DNA of 64,000 bases from Trichomonas tenax (Eukaryota; Parabasalia; Trichomonadida; Trichomonadidae): the NCBI GenBank assembly GCA_023091735.1, contig JALKBU010000016.1, positions 62,001-126,000 of the forward strand. Direction: 5' to 3'. The translations under genes and the position numbers were made by a program. Below, one piece after another: positions 19,412-28,853 of the stretch (position 1 is the first letter of the stretch; each line of letters opens with the position of its first letter). The notes beneath the pieces were generated by a model. It saw only the letters and a program-made list of their open reading frames with translations, did not search any database and was not told the origin of the DNA.

Positions 19412-19582
19412 TTTGACATAATTTTTCATCTTTATTCACATCCAAAAATGATCATAACTTAAGTAAATTCCGCTCACTCCCCTATAGTACTGCTGAACAT
19501 TATCTCTTTTTCAATAATGTTAATGATTAGAATGGTATCATTTAATGAACAATTTATAGCTTTATTAAAACAACAAGAAAAA

Positions 19583-21166
19583 TTATGCAATAGTTTTTGG
19601 ACCCGCAAATTTCATTGGAGCAGAAACTCCTCCAGTGAGAGTCTTTCCACTCTTTGTTCCTCCCTTCCTCTTTCCCTTCTTCGCCTTCTTTCCTTTTGTG
19701 AGTGTCTTGGCGTGTGTGGCGACTTTCGACACTTTGACGAGTTTCGCAGGCTTCGGCTTCTGTGGAATAATGTTGATGAGTTTTAGAGTGTTTCCGTCAA
19801 ACGGGAAGTATTTCATGTCTATGTCCATCATCAACAGCAAATTGTATTCTTCTGTATACTTAGGATCTGTTTCTCTAACGATAGTGAAGAACTGCTCGAA
19901 GTAAGGAGGGGTGCTGCCGGACGCCCAAGCAGATGCCGCCGATATCATGACTGTTCTCCTCATCCACGGCAATCCTCCGTGCATCAATCGCGCCAAACTC
20001 TCGCATATCAAGACAGCTCTCTGTTCGTATCTTCCTCTAAGAACAGTGAGTGAAACGAACATGAACAGCATCTTTATGAAGTGCGCAAGCCACTCGCGAA
20101 GGTCTGTGTCCGAATCGTACTGGGTCACAAGTCTGAGAATCGCAGCGAAACACGCTCTGTGCCAAACTTTTGATTGCAGCATATTCCAGCCTAAACAGAC
20201 AACTGTCGGTGCTGGACCGGCAACAAGTGCTAAGTCGCAGATGTTCTGTATGTCGTGCGTTGAATTAACGCCCATCATCGATACAACTTTGATCATTTTG
20301 AATCCGCGAAGAATTTTTGGTTTGATCGTCATGAAAAATCTCAAAACGTAGTTATACGCGAATTCCTTCTTCGACACAGCATTGAGGAGCTGGAAAGCGA
20401 AGTCTTCGAGTTCTTTATCTTGACATGTGAACATTATTCGCGTCATGAAACTGATATAAAGGCGAGATAAGCACAAAGCGACGTCTTGTGGCGCCTCCTT
20501 GATGATGGATATTGTATTTGTGTTGAAATTTTGAAGATATTCTTCTGAATTTGGATTTCCACATAAACTTGCTAAAGTAAGCTCGTAAACGACTTCAGCA
20601 ACCTTCAGCCTAAAGTCCCACGACCCGACTCCGTTCGTATTTCCAGAAGGAACGTGAAAACTGTAATACATGTTAAATAAAGTGTCCATTTTGTAAGTTA
20701 CAGTCAGAATTTGCGCCCAAAATGGGTGGTTCGTGTCTTTGAGGTACAGAATCGCCTGCAAATACACATTAGGATCAGAACAAAGATAAGGAGCGTCGTA
20801 GACAATAGAAAAAGGACTGAACATCAGTGCCAAGTGCGTGAAAAATTTGATGCAGTCGGAAGCAGTCTCCGGACGCAACAGTTTCCGGTGCTGATAAAGA
20901 AATGTGAGAAATTCGGAGAACTCAGTCAACGGATCTGGCACTATTTCTGTGCACAAAAACGTCGCTACGAAGGTCCTCAGCTCGTTCCAGTACTCTGTGT
21001 CCGAATTTTTCGGAATAACATTTGTTGATAATATCGGTAAGATTTTTGCGAATACAAATGTCGTGGCCTGGGGCACTGTGACCTTCGGCGGCCTGTTCTG
21101 CAGCGGGAGTGAACTGACGACAGAATTCCACCATCGAAAAGCACCTCCACTCATCACAGAACTCAT
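19583..21166 (-). CDS. Hypothetical protein with Lys/Gly-rich tail, 527 aa
   Basis: ATG at 21164-21166 (MSSVMSGGAFRWWNSVV). Residues 1-460 are mostly helical with many aromatic residues, in the style of a solenoid (FLTFLYQHRKLLRPETASDC, LCLSRLYISFMTRIMFTC, AVLICESLARLMHGGLPWM). The last 60 residues are very basic (HAKTLTKGKKAKKGKRKGG). GC-balanced codons suggest good expression. I recognise no named family. The basic tail could bind nucleic acid or microtubules. No signal peptide is evident. Confidence 0.8.
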   Translation of the reverse strand: MSSVMSGGAFRWWNSVVSSLPLQNRPPKVTVPQATTFVFAKILPILSTNVIPKNSDTEYWNELRTFVATFLCTEIVPDPLTEFSEFLTFLYQHRKLLRPETASDCIKFFTHLALMFSPFSIVYDAPYLCSDPNVYLQAILYLKDTNHPFWAQILTVTYKMDTLFNMYYSFHVPSGNTNGVGSWDFRLKVAEVVYELTLASLCGNPNSEEYLQNFNTNTISIIKEAPQDVALCLSRLYISFMTRIMFTCQDKELEDFAFQLLNAVSKKEFAYNYVLRFFMTIKPKILRGFKMIKVVSMMGVNSTHDIQNICDLALVAGPAPTVVCLGWNMLQSKVWHRACFAAILRLVTQYDSDTDLREWLAHFIKMLFMFVSLTVLRGRYEQRAVLICESLARLMHGGLPWMRRTVMISAASAWASGSTPPYFEQFFTIVRETDPKYTEEYNLLLMMDIDMKYFPFDGNTLKLINIIPQKPKPAKLVKVSKVATHAKTLTKGKKAKKGKRKGGTKSGKTLTGGVSAPMKFAGPKTIA

Positions 21167-21799
21167 TTTTTCAGAAATGGATTTTGAAATTACCTTATTT
21201 CTCTGATTTTTATCATTTTCATGGTTTAATTTGTCTATAAATTGTTTATTTTTTCCCCTCTAACTGAGATTTTCCTTTTTATTATTTACAAAATAATATA
21301 AAATCTCAGATTTATTTCATTTTGATTAATGATTATTAGAGTTTTAATAATAATTATCATTTTACTTTAGATTTATAATACATTTATTTGATTAATTTTT
21401 ATTAATTTTGATTCTTGGCAATTGTTGATCAAAATAATTCAAAATAAGACCTTGAGCTCATGAAGGTATGCATTAAAATTGAGTGAAAAGCAAATCATTA
21501 TAGTGATTTTAGACATTTAATGTTTTCAATTGTTCATTAATTTCCAGAAAGAAATTTGGAGAACATTTGCGAACTTATTTAAATTCACAAGTTTTAAATT
21601 TTTGCAGTGATTTTTGTATCTGTTTCCGTTAAACATTTTTTAAATATAAACATAAAAAATTTTAAAAACAAGAAACAAAAGGTATAGTTTTGAATGGAGA
21701 AATTATGGCTATTGGCAAAGTAATTTGACTCAGTTTCTAAGAATAAGTAAATTGATATATTATGTAAAGAGAAAGTATTTGTAAGGAATTATGGATGTG
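21167..21799. other. Spacer without a gene
   Basis: This 633-base AT-rich gap separates the 5' end of the 527-aa gene from the 3' end of the cornichon-like gene. I see no gene, no RNA gene and few motif copies. Confidence 0.4.
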
Positions 21800-22201
21800 T
21801 TAAAGACGGATGATTATGCCTATCATGAATAGAGAAAGGAATAAAATTGTCAGAATTTTGATAACGCCTTCTTTCTTTGCTGAATGTATATTCTTGCGCG
21901 CCTGAAGGTAGTTCGTCGATCTTTTGTATATATTGATCATTGAATATTCGTAATATGCCATAATTGGGAATAAAAACGCTTTTAGTTTAGAATTGAACGC
22001 GTTATATACTGTAATTGTCGTTAGAATGTATAATACTGTAGCAATTCGATTGCAAATTATGTAATTTGAATTTAATTTCGTTAATGTTATTCTCTCCAGC
22101 TGAAAATCCGATAAATTAAACAACTTTATCGCATAAATGACCAGAATTGTCAGGAATAATGCCAATGTTGCTATAACATATAACGCAAAAGAATCCACCA
22201 T
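21800..22201 (-). CDS. Cornichon/Erv14-like cargo receptor
   Basis: ATG at 22199-22201 gives 133 aa, the family's usual length (about 135-160). It has three hydrophobic segments: residues 5-27, 50-80 and 112-132. Cornichon-type landmarks are IKLFNLSDFQLERI after the first segment (Erv14 has a similar DLE.DYINP stretch), the central MAYYEYSMINIYKR and the C-terminal IHSAKKEGVIKILTILFLSLF. Cornichon proteins package membrane cargo into COPII vesicles at the ER. It lies divergent from a Rab gene across a motif-dense promoter. Identity is by pattern and moderately sure. Confidence 0.65.
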   Translation of the reverse strand: MVDSFALYVIATLALFLTILVIYAIKLFNLSDFQLERITLTKLNSNYIICNRIATVLYILTTITVYNAFNSKLKAFLFPIMAYYEYSMINIYKRSTNYLQARKNIHSAKKEGVIKILTILFLSLFMIGIIIRL

Positions 22202-22463
22202 AAAAAAATAGTATTTTACACGACAAAAATAATTTTTTCAATGATTTACATAGCATTTCTAAATGTTACACGACAAAAATATTTTTTGAAATTCCATTTT
22301 ACATGACATAATTAAATTTACGCGTCAAAATCATTGAAAATTTCGAATTTACATGACAACAATTTTCCGATAGAGAATATATTGTTACATGTCAAAAATT
22401 GATTTTTACACGTCAATTATTGTCATATACACATATTTACACAGCAGATTTCAGTAATTTTCA
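22202..22463. promoter_or_regulatory. Divergent promoter packed with TTTACAYGACA motifs
   Basis: This is among the densest arrays in the window. In 262 bases I count TTACACGACA (22213 and 22265), TTTACATGACA (about 22301 and 22350), TTTACGCGTCA (about 22318), GTTACATGTCA (about 22384), TTTACACGTCA (about 22406) and weaker copies such as TTTACATAGCA and TTTACACAGCA. All point the same way, toward the Rab gene. Confidence 0.6.
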
Positions 22464-23054
22464 ATGATTACCCATAACACATCGAGTATCACGCTGAAAG
22501 TCATTCTCGCCGGGCCACACAACTCCGGAAAGACTATGTTTCTGTGGCGTTGGAGTTCCAAACAAGGAGAATTTACTGAAGGACCGACAATAGGAGCAGA
22601 CTTCGTTTGCAGGGAAGCTGTTGTTGGCGACAAAAAATACAAAATCCACCTCTGGGACACTGCTGGTCAAGAAGCTTATCATTCTATCACAGCGCCATAT
22701 TTTCGTTCTTGTTCGGCTATTTTATTGCTTTTTGATTTGTCAGACAGAAAGAGCTTCCAGAACTTGGACTATTGGTTGAACTTAATCAAAGATAACACAA
22801 ATTCTTCACCGATTATTTATTTAATTGGTAACAAATGCGATGTTCCAGGCCAAGCAGTCAGCGACGAGGAGCTCTATGAATACGCAGAGGCAAACAACTT
22901 GAAATTATACAAAGCTTCCGCAAAAGAAAATATCAATATCGAACATATTAACGAAGATCTCATTCATACAATCATCAGTACCAACACTGTAAACAAACCA
23001 GAAGTTGAAACACTTTCAACACCGAAAAAGAATACAAATGATAACTGCTGTTAA
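22464..23054 (+). CDS. Rab-family small GTPase
   Basis: ATG 22464 gives 196 aa. The P-loop is GPHNSGKT (residues 17-24; most Rabs have GDSGVGKS). Switch I holds PTIGADF and switch II WDTAGQEAYHSIT. The guanine-specificity motifs GNKCD and SAK are present. A hypervariable tail ends in CC for geranylgeranylation. Rab proteins direct vesicle tethering; trichomonads have very large Rab families. The catalytic Gln after the WDTAG motif is retained, so GTP hydrolysis is expected. The His and Asn in the P-loop mark a divergent subfamily that I cannot place. Confidence 0.95.
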   Translation: MITHNTSSITLKVILAGPHNSGKTMFLWRWSSKQGEFTEGPTIGADFVCREAVVGDKKYKIHLWDTAGQEAYHSITAPYFRSCSAILLLFDLSDRKSFQNLDYWLNLIKDNTNSSPIIYLIGNKCDVPGQAVSDEELYEYAEANNLKLYKASAKENINIEHINEDLIHTIISTNTVNKPEVETLSTPKKNTNDNCC

Positions 23055-23273
23055 ATTTAATCGACTATCCACTATATTACTGCTATCCCCTCTTTCAATA
23101 TTATATACACTTTAACTCTGATTCTGTTTTAAACTATCAATATTTTATCTGATTTTTTTTATTAATGACAGAAACCACTGACAATATAAAGACATTACAA
23201 AGATATTGTGTAATGAAAAAATAGACTGTTGAAAGAAATTATAGAAAAAATATGGAGAGTTTATGTATAAAAT

Positions 23274-24554
23274 CTAGAACGCAACGCGCTTTCTGATAGG
23301 TGGTAAATGAAGTAGTATAAATGCAATAATAACAATGATGATTTCAATAATTGAGAAATATGTAAGTGTCTTCGTCATGTTTGTTGTAGCTGCTGCCTTT
23401 ATAGCATCGAGCTCTCCATAGCGATCGACACCACCTTCTGCTTCATCTGCAATTTCTTGCTCTAAATCGACAATTTTGTTCATTGTTTTGATTGTTGATT
23501 CGTGAAGTGTAGCATTGAATGACGATAAGAGTTCGTTTGTGTAATTTAATGCCGCTCCTGTGACATCACGCGACTTTTTAACGCGGTCGAGTAAAGAAAC
23601 TGTTCTCTTTTGCCATTTTTGTGCGTAAACAGCGATTCTCGTTCTGAGGATGTAGTTGACATCCTTGAATGAAGCAACAGCACCTGAAGCAGCGTTTAAT
23701 TCTTCAATCATATCAAAAATCACAGCGGAAGAGCCATCAGACTTGACTCCGTTCTCTTTCTTCGCTGCTTCTTCGTTGGTGATCTTAAAGATAGGAGATC
23801 TGTATCTTCCCATGTCATTTGGTTGATAATGCGATGCTTGTTTATTGACTGTTTTCGCTTTGCGCTTTGTGCCTTCTTCCTTCTGGCAAAGTTCGAACAG
23901 GGCCGAATATAAGTCGAATCTGCTTGTGTATGTATCAGATTGAGCTGTAATTCCAATATAATTTTCATCGAGATTTATTTGGTTTATAACACGGAAGAAT
24001 TCTTTAATGTTGTCAGAATTACCATCTGCTGTACCAGAAACGATGATTTGGTTATCATTTGTGAATTGAAGTTTGATAATAACATGATTTCTGTCGTCAA
24101 TAGCGAGCTGATAGTCGTACTGCACGAGGTCGTAAAGGTGGAGTGCCTTTGTTCCATCATTTTGAACGAAATAAATTTGCAAGAATAAAAGATCTCCTGC
24201 ATGTTGAACATGAAGGAGGAAAGCAATACCGTTGAATGTCAGAGGACCACCAAAGAGTTCTCCTGACGCTGCGTATTCAGAAATAAACCACAAACCAATT
24301 CCACCGCCTTGTGTTCCCTCAGAAATCTTGAATTCGTACTGAATGGACCACTCATCTTTAGGAATCTGAACGATTGTCCAAGCGCTGCCGCGTGTATATT
24401 GGATTGGTGGCGATAACATAATCGAAGAGTCCTCAATGATCGATCCACCGCCCAATTCCCAGTGGTTTATCTTTCCCTCGTGGTCCTGCTTGTATGGAGG
24501 CGCGAGATCTGACTGTGTTAGTGATTTCGATGAAAAGAAGAGATAGAAAAACAT
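23274..24554 (-). CDS. ERGIC-53/VIP36-like L-type lectin
   Basis: ATG at 24552-24554 gives 426 aa. A short hydrophobic start (MFFYLFFSSKSLTQ) precedes an L-type lectin domain (residues about 18-235) with INHWELGGGSII, GGGIGLWF, FGGPLTFNGIAFLL and YIGITAQS. A Lys-rich linker and a helical stalk (280-375) follow. A transmembrane helix (YFSIIEIIIVIIAFILLHL) ends in the short cytosolic tail PPIRKRVAF. The family ferries high-mannose glycoproteins from ER to Golgi. The tail lacks a classic KKXX signal but ends in an aromatic residue. A TCACT initiator-like site precedes the ATG. Confidence 0.88.
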   Translation of the reverse strand: MFFYLFFSSKSLTQSDLAPPYKQDHEGKINHWELGGGSIIEDSSIMLSPPIQYTRGSAWTIVQIPKDEWSIQYEFKISEGTQGGGIGLWFISEYAASGELFGGPLTFNGIAFLLHVQHAGDLLFLQIYFVQNDGTKALHLYDLVQYDYQLAIDDRNHVIIKLQFTNDNQIIVSGTADGNSDNIKEFFRVINQINLDENYIGITAQSDTYTSRFDLYSALFELCQKEEGTKRKAKTVNKQASHYQPNDMGRYRSPIFKITNEEAAKKENGVKSDGSSAVIFDMIEELNAASGAVASFKDVNYILRTRIAVYAQKWQKRTVSLLDRVKKSRDVTGAALNYTNELLSSFNATLHESTIKTMNKIVDLEQEIADEAEGGVDRYGELDAIKAAATTNMTKTLTYFSIIEIIIVIIAFILLHLPPIRKRVAF

Positions 24555-25018
24555 TTTTTGTGGAAAAGTGACAAAAGAAACATAATTCTGTCAAATTGAT
24601 TTTTTTCATCTTTACCATAAAAGCCTTAGAAGTGCTTTCCGTTTTTCTTTTAAAATATTGATTTAAATATATATTTTTGATTATTCTCGAATCAAGTTGT
24701 GAAACTTTGACCAATAAATATACATATCGAATGGAGTTATTCTATAAGAGTTTTGTTATTGATATTATAAATTTACTATTATTTCTTTTTTGCTTTACCT
24801 ATAGATTAACTTAGTCCTATATACCACATTGCGCATAATTAGATTCTATTTTGTTCTGATATAATAATATATATTCAAATATTTTAGATGTTCTTAAAAA
24901 TAGTTATGGGAATATGTTTTTGGTGGATTAGAAACATGAATTAATTAATAATGAGAATATAATATTATCAAACATTTATAAATCACAAATATATTACTAA
25001 TATAGATTATAAAGTAAG
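24555..25018. other. Spacer without a gene
   Basis: This is a 464-base AT-rich gap between the lectin start and the 3' end of the CFAP97-like gene. No coding, RNA or repeat signal was recognised. Confidence 0.4.
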
Positions 25019-25528
25019 TTAGTGCGACTGAGAATCACCTGATATACTTGAGGATTTTGATCTTTCGTTTTGATGAATTTGATCTTCGAGCTGCTTAATG
25101 AATCTGTCGATTTCATCAGGCTTATTTCTCGATGTTCTTGCTCGGTTTGTCTTCCTTGCTGTTACTCTGGATGTTTTCGGCTCTGTAATCGTAAAATTTG
25201 GATTCAACGGTGGGAAAGGTGATGATATACCTCTTGGTGTACGCGACATTGAAGGATTGCGTTCTTCTTGTTCTTTCCAAATTTGTTTACGCATCGTTTC
25301 ATTCCTAAAATGGAAACTCTTGATGAAGTTCAGGTTTTCTGCATCCTCTTTCCTCTGTTCCGCGATTCTGTTCTTGCATAGCATAGCTTTGCGAATTAAA
25401 CGACCATTTCGAAGTGGACCGGCAGTTGTAATCACAGGCTTTATGGCCTTTAGCCTGTTGAGATGCAGTTTGTGATTCTTGTGGTGTTCGATCATATCGA
25501 AATATGACTCTTCTGGTATTCCATTCAT
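25019..25528 (-). CDS. CFAP97/Hemingway-like small basic protein
   Basis: The likely start is the ATG at 25526-25528 (MNGIPEESYFDMIEHH), with TCACT just upstream; a longer frame to 25636 runs into promoter sequence. The product has 169 aa. Residues 14-75 (HHKNHKLHLNRLKAIKPVITTAGP followed by basic helix with IAEQRKEDAENL) resemble the KIAA1430/CFAP97 motif (H...RL...KP.I.T..P). The rest is Ser/Arg/Lys/Pro-rich with a short C-terminal helix. CFAP97 and Drosophila Hemingway act in cilium assembly. The match is short and tentative. Confidence 0.5.
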   Translation of the reverse strand: MNGIPEESYFDMIEHHKNHKLHLNRLKAIKPVITTAGPLRNGRLIRKAMLCKNRIAEQRKEDAENLNFIKSFHFRNETMRKQIWKEQEERNPSMSRTPRGISSPFPPLNPNFTITEPKTSRVTARKTNRARTSRNKPDEIDRFIKQLEDQIHQNERSKSSSISGDSQSH

Positions 25529-25947
25529 ATAAATAATAACGTAAAAGTGACATTTTTTGTAAACAAAACTGACATCAAGGATTTTGTAAATCGGATCTTT
25601 TTTTGTCAAATAAAATTGTATATTTGACAAATGCATTCGAATTATGACAATTTTCTAAAGTTTATACTGATAATGTAAAATAATTTTGGCAAATTTAAAA
25701 ATATTTTGAAAATGTAAACTTATATTGTCAAAAATAATTCGAAATTTGAATTTGTAAATTGCATATTGACAAAAATTGATAAAAATTTGAGAACATAAAC
25801 TTATTTTTGGCAAAAATATTTTAAGTTTTGACAATGTAAACACGATGTAATCGAATTCTGTCATGTAAATTGTTGTAAATATATTTGCCAAAAATTTAAA
25901 ACGTGACAATAATCGTCGCATCAAAATAAAGTGATGCATTTCATTTT
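25529..25947. promoter_or_regulatory. Large divergent promoter with many degenerate motif copies
   Basis: This 419-base gap separates two divergent starts. TTTGTCAAATAAA, TTTGACAAATG, ATGTAAACTTATATTGTCAAAAA, TTTTGACAATGTAAAC, CTGTCATGTAAATTG and TTTGCCAAAAA recur about every 30-50 bases. TCATT precedes the plus-strand ATG. Nothing suggests a gene in it. Confidence 0.5.
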
Positions 25948-27531
25948 ATGAATAGACTTCCTGTTCAAGAGTTGCTCTCTCTCAATGTCGACCCCGCATC
26001 TGGCAGCTTCTGGGAAGCATTGTCTACGTCTATACAGGCCTCCTCTGACGCTATATTCGATAGAAGAGCGATATTAAACTTGAAGATGATTTTTGCAATC
26101 GATTCTTTGACAAAGCCCAAGATTTCCATACTAGCAAAGTTACTGTCGTTCACAGGAATGGGTCTTGGCAACTACTTTACGCAAGATCTCGGCGAGATTT
26201 TTGGTTACCTGTTTCTTTCCAACAATGACCCCAGTTTTAGTGAAGCTTATGAGTTTTCTACTGCCTTGAGGAACCTCTGCATCAAGAATCCTTCGATAAA
26301 AGTTTCACTTTTCGAGACATTATTCGAACAATTCTCAACTTTCCTCTCTAAGCGCCCATCTTTGTCTACTTACACCATTTCCCAGATCTTCATCCTTGAG
26401 ATCACTTTGATTACAGGAACAAATTCCGCGAAGAAAGAATTTGCGCAATCAGCAGATCTTCTCCATATTACAGGAGCTGCCCAAATCCTGAACTCAGTCG
26501 TCGACTCCACAGTCCAGATGACGATCACTGAGTGGATTTGGAGATCTCTTCATCTTATCAAAGTTTCTCCTGATTCCATCAGAAAATCTCTTGGAAATTT
26601 CGCTGGAATTTACGACATTTCGAAGGACAACTTCAGGAGCTCATTGCACCAGTTCATAAGCTCCCTTAATCCACAAATTTCCGAGAACTCTTGTCTCCAC
26701 ATTCCATTCAAATCCATCACTGCTGGAAAGACGAATATCCACTGTAATGGATGCCTCGACGTCAATCCCGACAACATTGCCATCTTTTTCTCGGACAAGC
26801 CAAAGAACCTTCCAGATGTCATCATCTTCCGCATCAATTACGTCTCTTCAGCAACTGCATTGAAGGCATCATTGGTCTTCGAAACAAGAGAGAATGTAAC
26901 TGGTTTCCAAGGCATTGGAGAAACCGCGCCGACAAAGTTCTCCTTCTCGTTCTCTGCTCCGCTTGATTCTCAAACATCAGGTGAGTACCTCAGAAGGCTG
27001 AAGAAGATAAAGACAACAAGAGGTGGACAAGACATCCGTGAACCACAGAGAACGAGAGTTGTCGCAAACCAGAATCCACCAAAGATGCCAAAGAAATCAC
27101 CAGGTTCGAAAGAGAAGAAGCAAAGCGAAATGGCCCAGATTGAAGCTGATCTAAAGGAGTACCAAGAATCTTCAAAGCGTGCGATAGAGAGCGAGTATAA
27201 TCAGATTGTTACAACGATGGCAGATATCACCGAAAAACTCACAGGTATCGAAGCTTCATTGACACAGTTCCAGGCACAACACGAAGAGTCCACAAAGACA
27301 ACAATGCGGGTTAATGACGAGATCAGCAAGAACGTCACAACTTTAAGGAAGAACTTCGAAGCAAACCACGCTGAGGCAATGAGGAAACGTGAGCAACTAA
27401 AGAAGAACGCTATCGATGCAATCACAATCGAGAACAAGAGGATCATTGCAGCAGCCGCTGAAGTATTCCAGAGCAATGCCATCGTTGGACTGGCAACATC
27501 ACTCGATCAAGTCCAAGCCAACATCATTTAA
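25948..27531 (+). CDS. Helical domain + beta-rich domain + coiled coil; SYCP2-like architecture (tentative)
   Basis: ATG 25948 gives 527 aa. Residues 1-240 are an alpha-helical, ARM-like domain ending SLHQFISSLN. Residues about 250-345 are beta-rich (HIPFKSITAGKTNIHCNG, VNPDNIAIFFSD, DVIIFRINYVSS, ASLVFETREN). A basic Pro/Lys linker at 350-385 leads to a long coiled coil to the end (QIEADLKEYQESSKRAIESE). ARM-like plus PH-like plus terminal coiled coil is the layout of the meiotic axis proteins SYCP2 and Red1, and the segment before the beta domain recalls their junction. Sequence identity is weak. A coiled-coil adaptor of another kind is equally possible. Confidence 0.75.
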   Translation: MNRLPVQELLSLNVDPASGSFWEALSTSIQASSDAIFDRRAILNLKMIFAIDSLTKPKISILAKLLSFTGMGLGNYFTQDLGEIFGYLFLSNNDPSFSEAYEFSTALRNLCIKNPSIKVSLFETLFEQFSTFLSKRPSLSTYTISQIFILEITLITGTNSAKKEFAQSADLLHITGAAQILNSVVDSTVQMTITEWIWRSLHLIKVSPDSIRKSLGNFAGIYDISKDNFRSSLHQFISSLNPQISENSCLHIPFKSITAGKTNIHCNGCLDVNPDNIAIFFSDKPKNLPDVIIFRINYVSSATALKASLVFETRENVTGFQGIGETAPTKFSFSFSAPLDSQTSGEYLRRLKKIKTTRGGQDIREPQRTRVVANQNPPKMPKKSPGSKEKKQSEMAQIEADLKEYQESSKRAIESEYNQIVTTMADITEKLTGIEASLTQFQAQHEESTKTTMRVNDEISKNVTTLRKNFEANHAEAMRKREQLKKNAIDAITIENKRIIAAAAEVFQSNAIVGLATSLDQVQANII

Positions 27532-27578
27532 TATTTTTTTAAAATCATTTTAATTTTACGATAGATTGTGTATTTTGT

Positions 27579-28352
27579 TTATTCTACGTACTTTTCCTGT
27601 AACTTAGCTCTGATTTCAGGAGTAATTCCGTAGTTATCGAGAAGAAAATCATCAAATGTTTTGTATTGTTCGTTAATCGCCTCAAACGCAACATCAAGGT
27701 TCTTTCTGTCAACACCACAGAAGATCTGTATCAAATCATCACAGTTTGGTGGAAATTTGATCGATAATTCCTTATTTGTCTTCTCAATGATCGCGTGGAT
27801 GTATTTATTCGATGCCAAATAGTCATTGACGACATCTTCGTACTGTACACCGAGTAATGTTAAAATCAAAGCAGCAGCAAGTCCAGTTCTATCTTTTCCT
27901 GCGTAACAGTGGAAATAGATGGGTGTGTTACCTTCAATCATCTCGTTGAAGATTGCCTGGTACGCTGGATTCTTGAATGGAATCTGGGCATTTCTTTGTG
28001 AAAATAGATTGACGAGTTTTTCGAATTCTTCACGTGATTTGAACTCCATGTACTTGAAATTGATGTCCTTTGGTTCCGAACATCTCTCGAGAGCATTGAT
28101 TCCCTGATTTTTGATTCCAGGGAAAGATGGATCGGGATTCTCAGTACGTTCGGACTCACTGCGGAGATCTATGATGCTCTTGATGCCCAAACTGTTGAAT
28201 TTGTCGAAATCTTCCTTTGTTGCTAAAGATGAGAGCGAAGGACCCCTGAAAAACGTGTTAAACTTCACCTTCTTTCCTCCTGCCGCTGTGTAACCGCCAA
28301 GGTCCCTGAAATTGCGCATTTGAGAGAATGGAATTTCTTCTGATAAACTCAT
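27579..28352 (-). CDS. Tyrosine/lipid phosphatase of the Y_phosphatase3 type
   Basis: ATG at 28350-28352 gives 257 aa. The N-terminus FSQMRNFRDLGGYTAAGGKKVKFNTFFRG matches the family's NFRDLGG...V..G.L.RS motif. The general motif SIIDLRSESER and the active-site loop HCYAGKDRTG (Cys and Arg of CX5R near residue 150) are intact. Bacterial-type members dephosphorylate phosphotyrosine or phosphoinositides. This class is common in anaerobic protists and often of bacterial origin. It converges on the 25948 gene with a gap of under 50 bases. Confidence 0.92.
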   Translation of the reverse strand: MSLSEEIPFSQMRNFRDLGGYTAAGGKKVKFNTFFRGPSLSSLATKEDFDKFNSLGIKSIIDLRSESERTENPDPSFPGIKNQGINALERCSEPKDINFKYMEFKSREEFEKLVNLFSQRNAQIPFKNPAYQAIFNEMIEGNTPIYFHCYAGKDRTGLAAALILTLLGVQYEDVVNDYLASNKYIHAIIEKTNKELSIKFPPNCDDLIQIFCGVDRKNLDVAFEAINEQYKTFDDFLLDNYGITPEIRAKLQEKYVE

Positions 28353-28853
28353 AAATAAAAAATGTGATTTTGATACCTAAATCTCTTATCTGACAAATAA
28401 AATTTTATTTTGACCGGTAATTTTGACAACTTTGTTGACACGTAAAGTACGTTTTGACATGTAATTTTTAATATTTTCAAGATCGTTAAAAATCAACCAC
28501 TTCTACTTATTATATATAAGATTTTAACATATATTCGAATCTTCAAAATCAAAGACTTTAATATCATATCATTAATTTTTGATATATCAAATCTAATGAT
28601 GAAAATATATTCAAAATGAACAAATTCATTTTCAGGATTGAGAATTGTTATAAAATCATTTAAATTGCTGTTATCAATATGGCCATTAAATTGTAATTGC
28701 TGTAAATCAATTATCTATGAGTGGAAATTATCGAAGTAAATTTTTGCCACGTAAAATGTTTATGAAGTCAAAAATAAAATGATATAAAAATAAGAATATT
28801 GATCGATATTGCATCACACAAAGAGCTCAAAAATCATTCGAAACTTCATAATT
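28353..28853. promoter_or_regulatory. Divergent promoter gap
   Basis: Motif copies serve both sides. CTGACAAATAAAAT, TTTTGACCGGTAAT, TTGACACGTAAAGT and TTTTGACATGTAATT lie between 28388 and 28470 next to the phosphatase start. TTTTTGCCACGTAAAATG lies near 28742 next to the seven-pass gene. The middle 250 bases show nothing. Confidence 0.5.
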
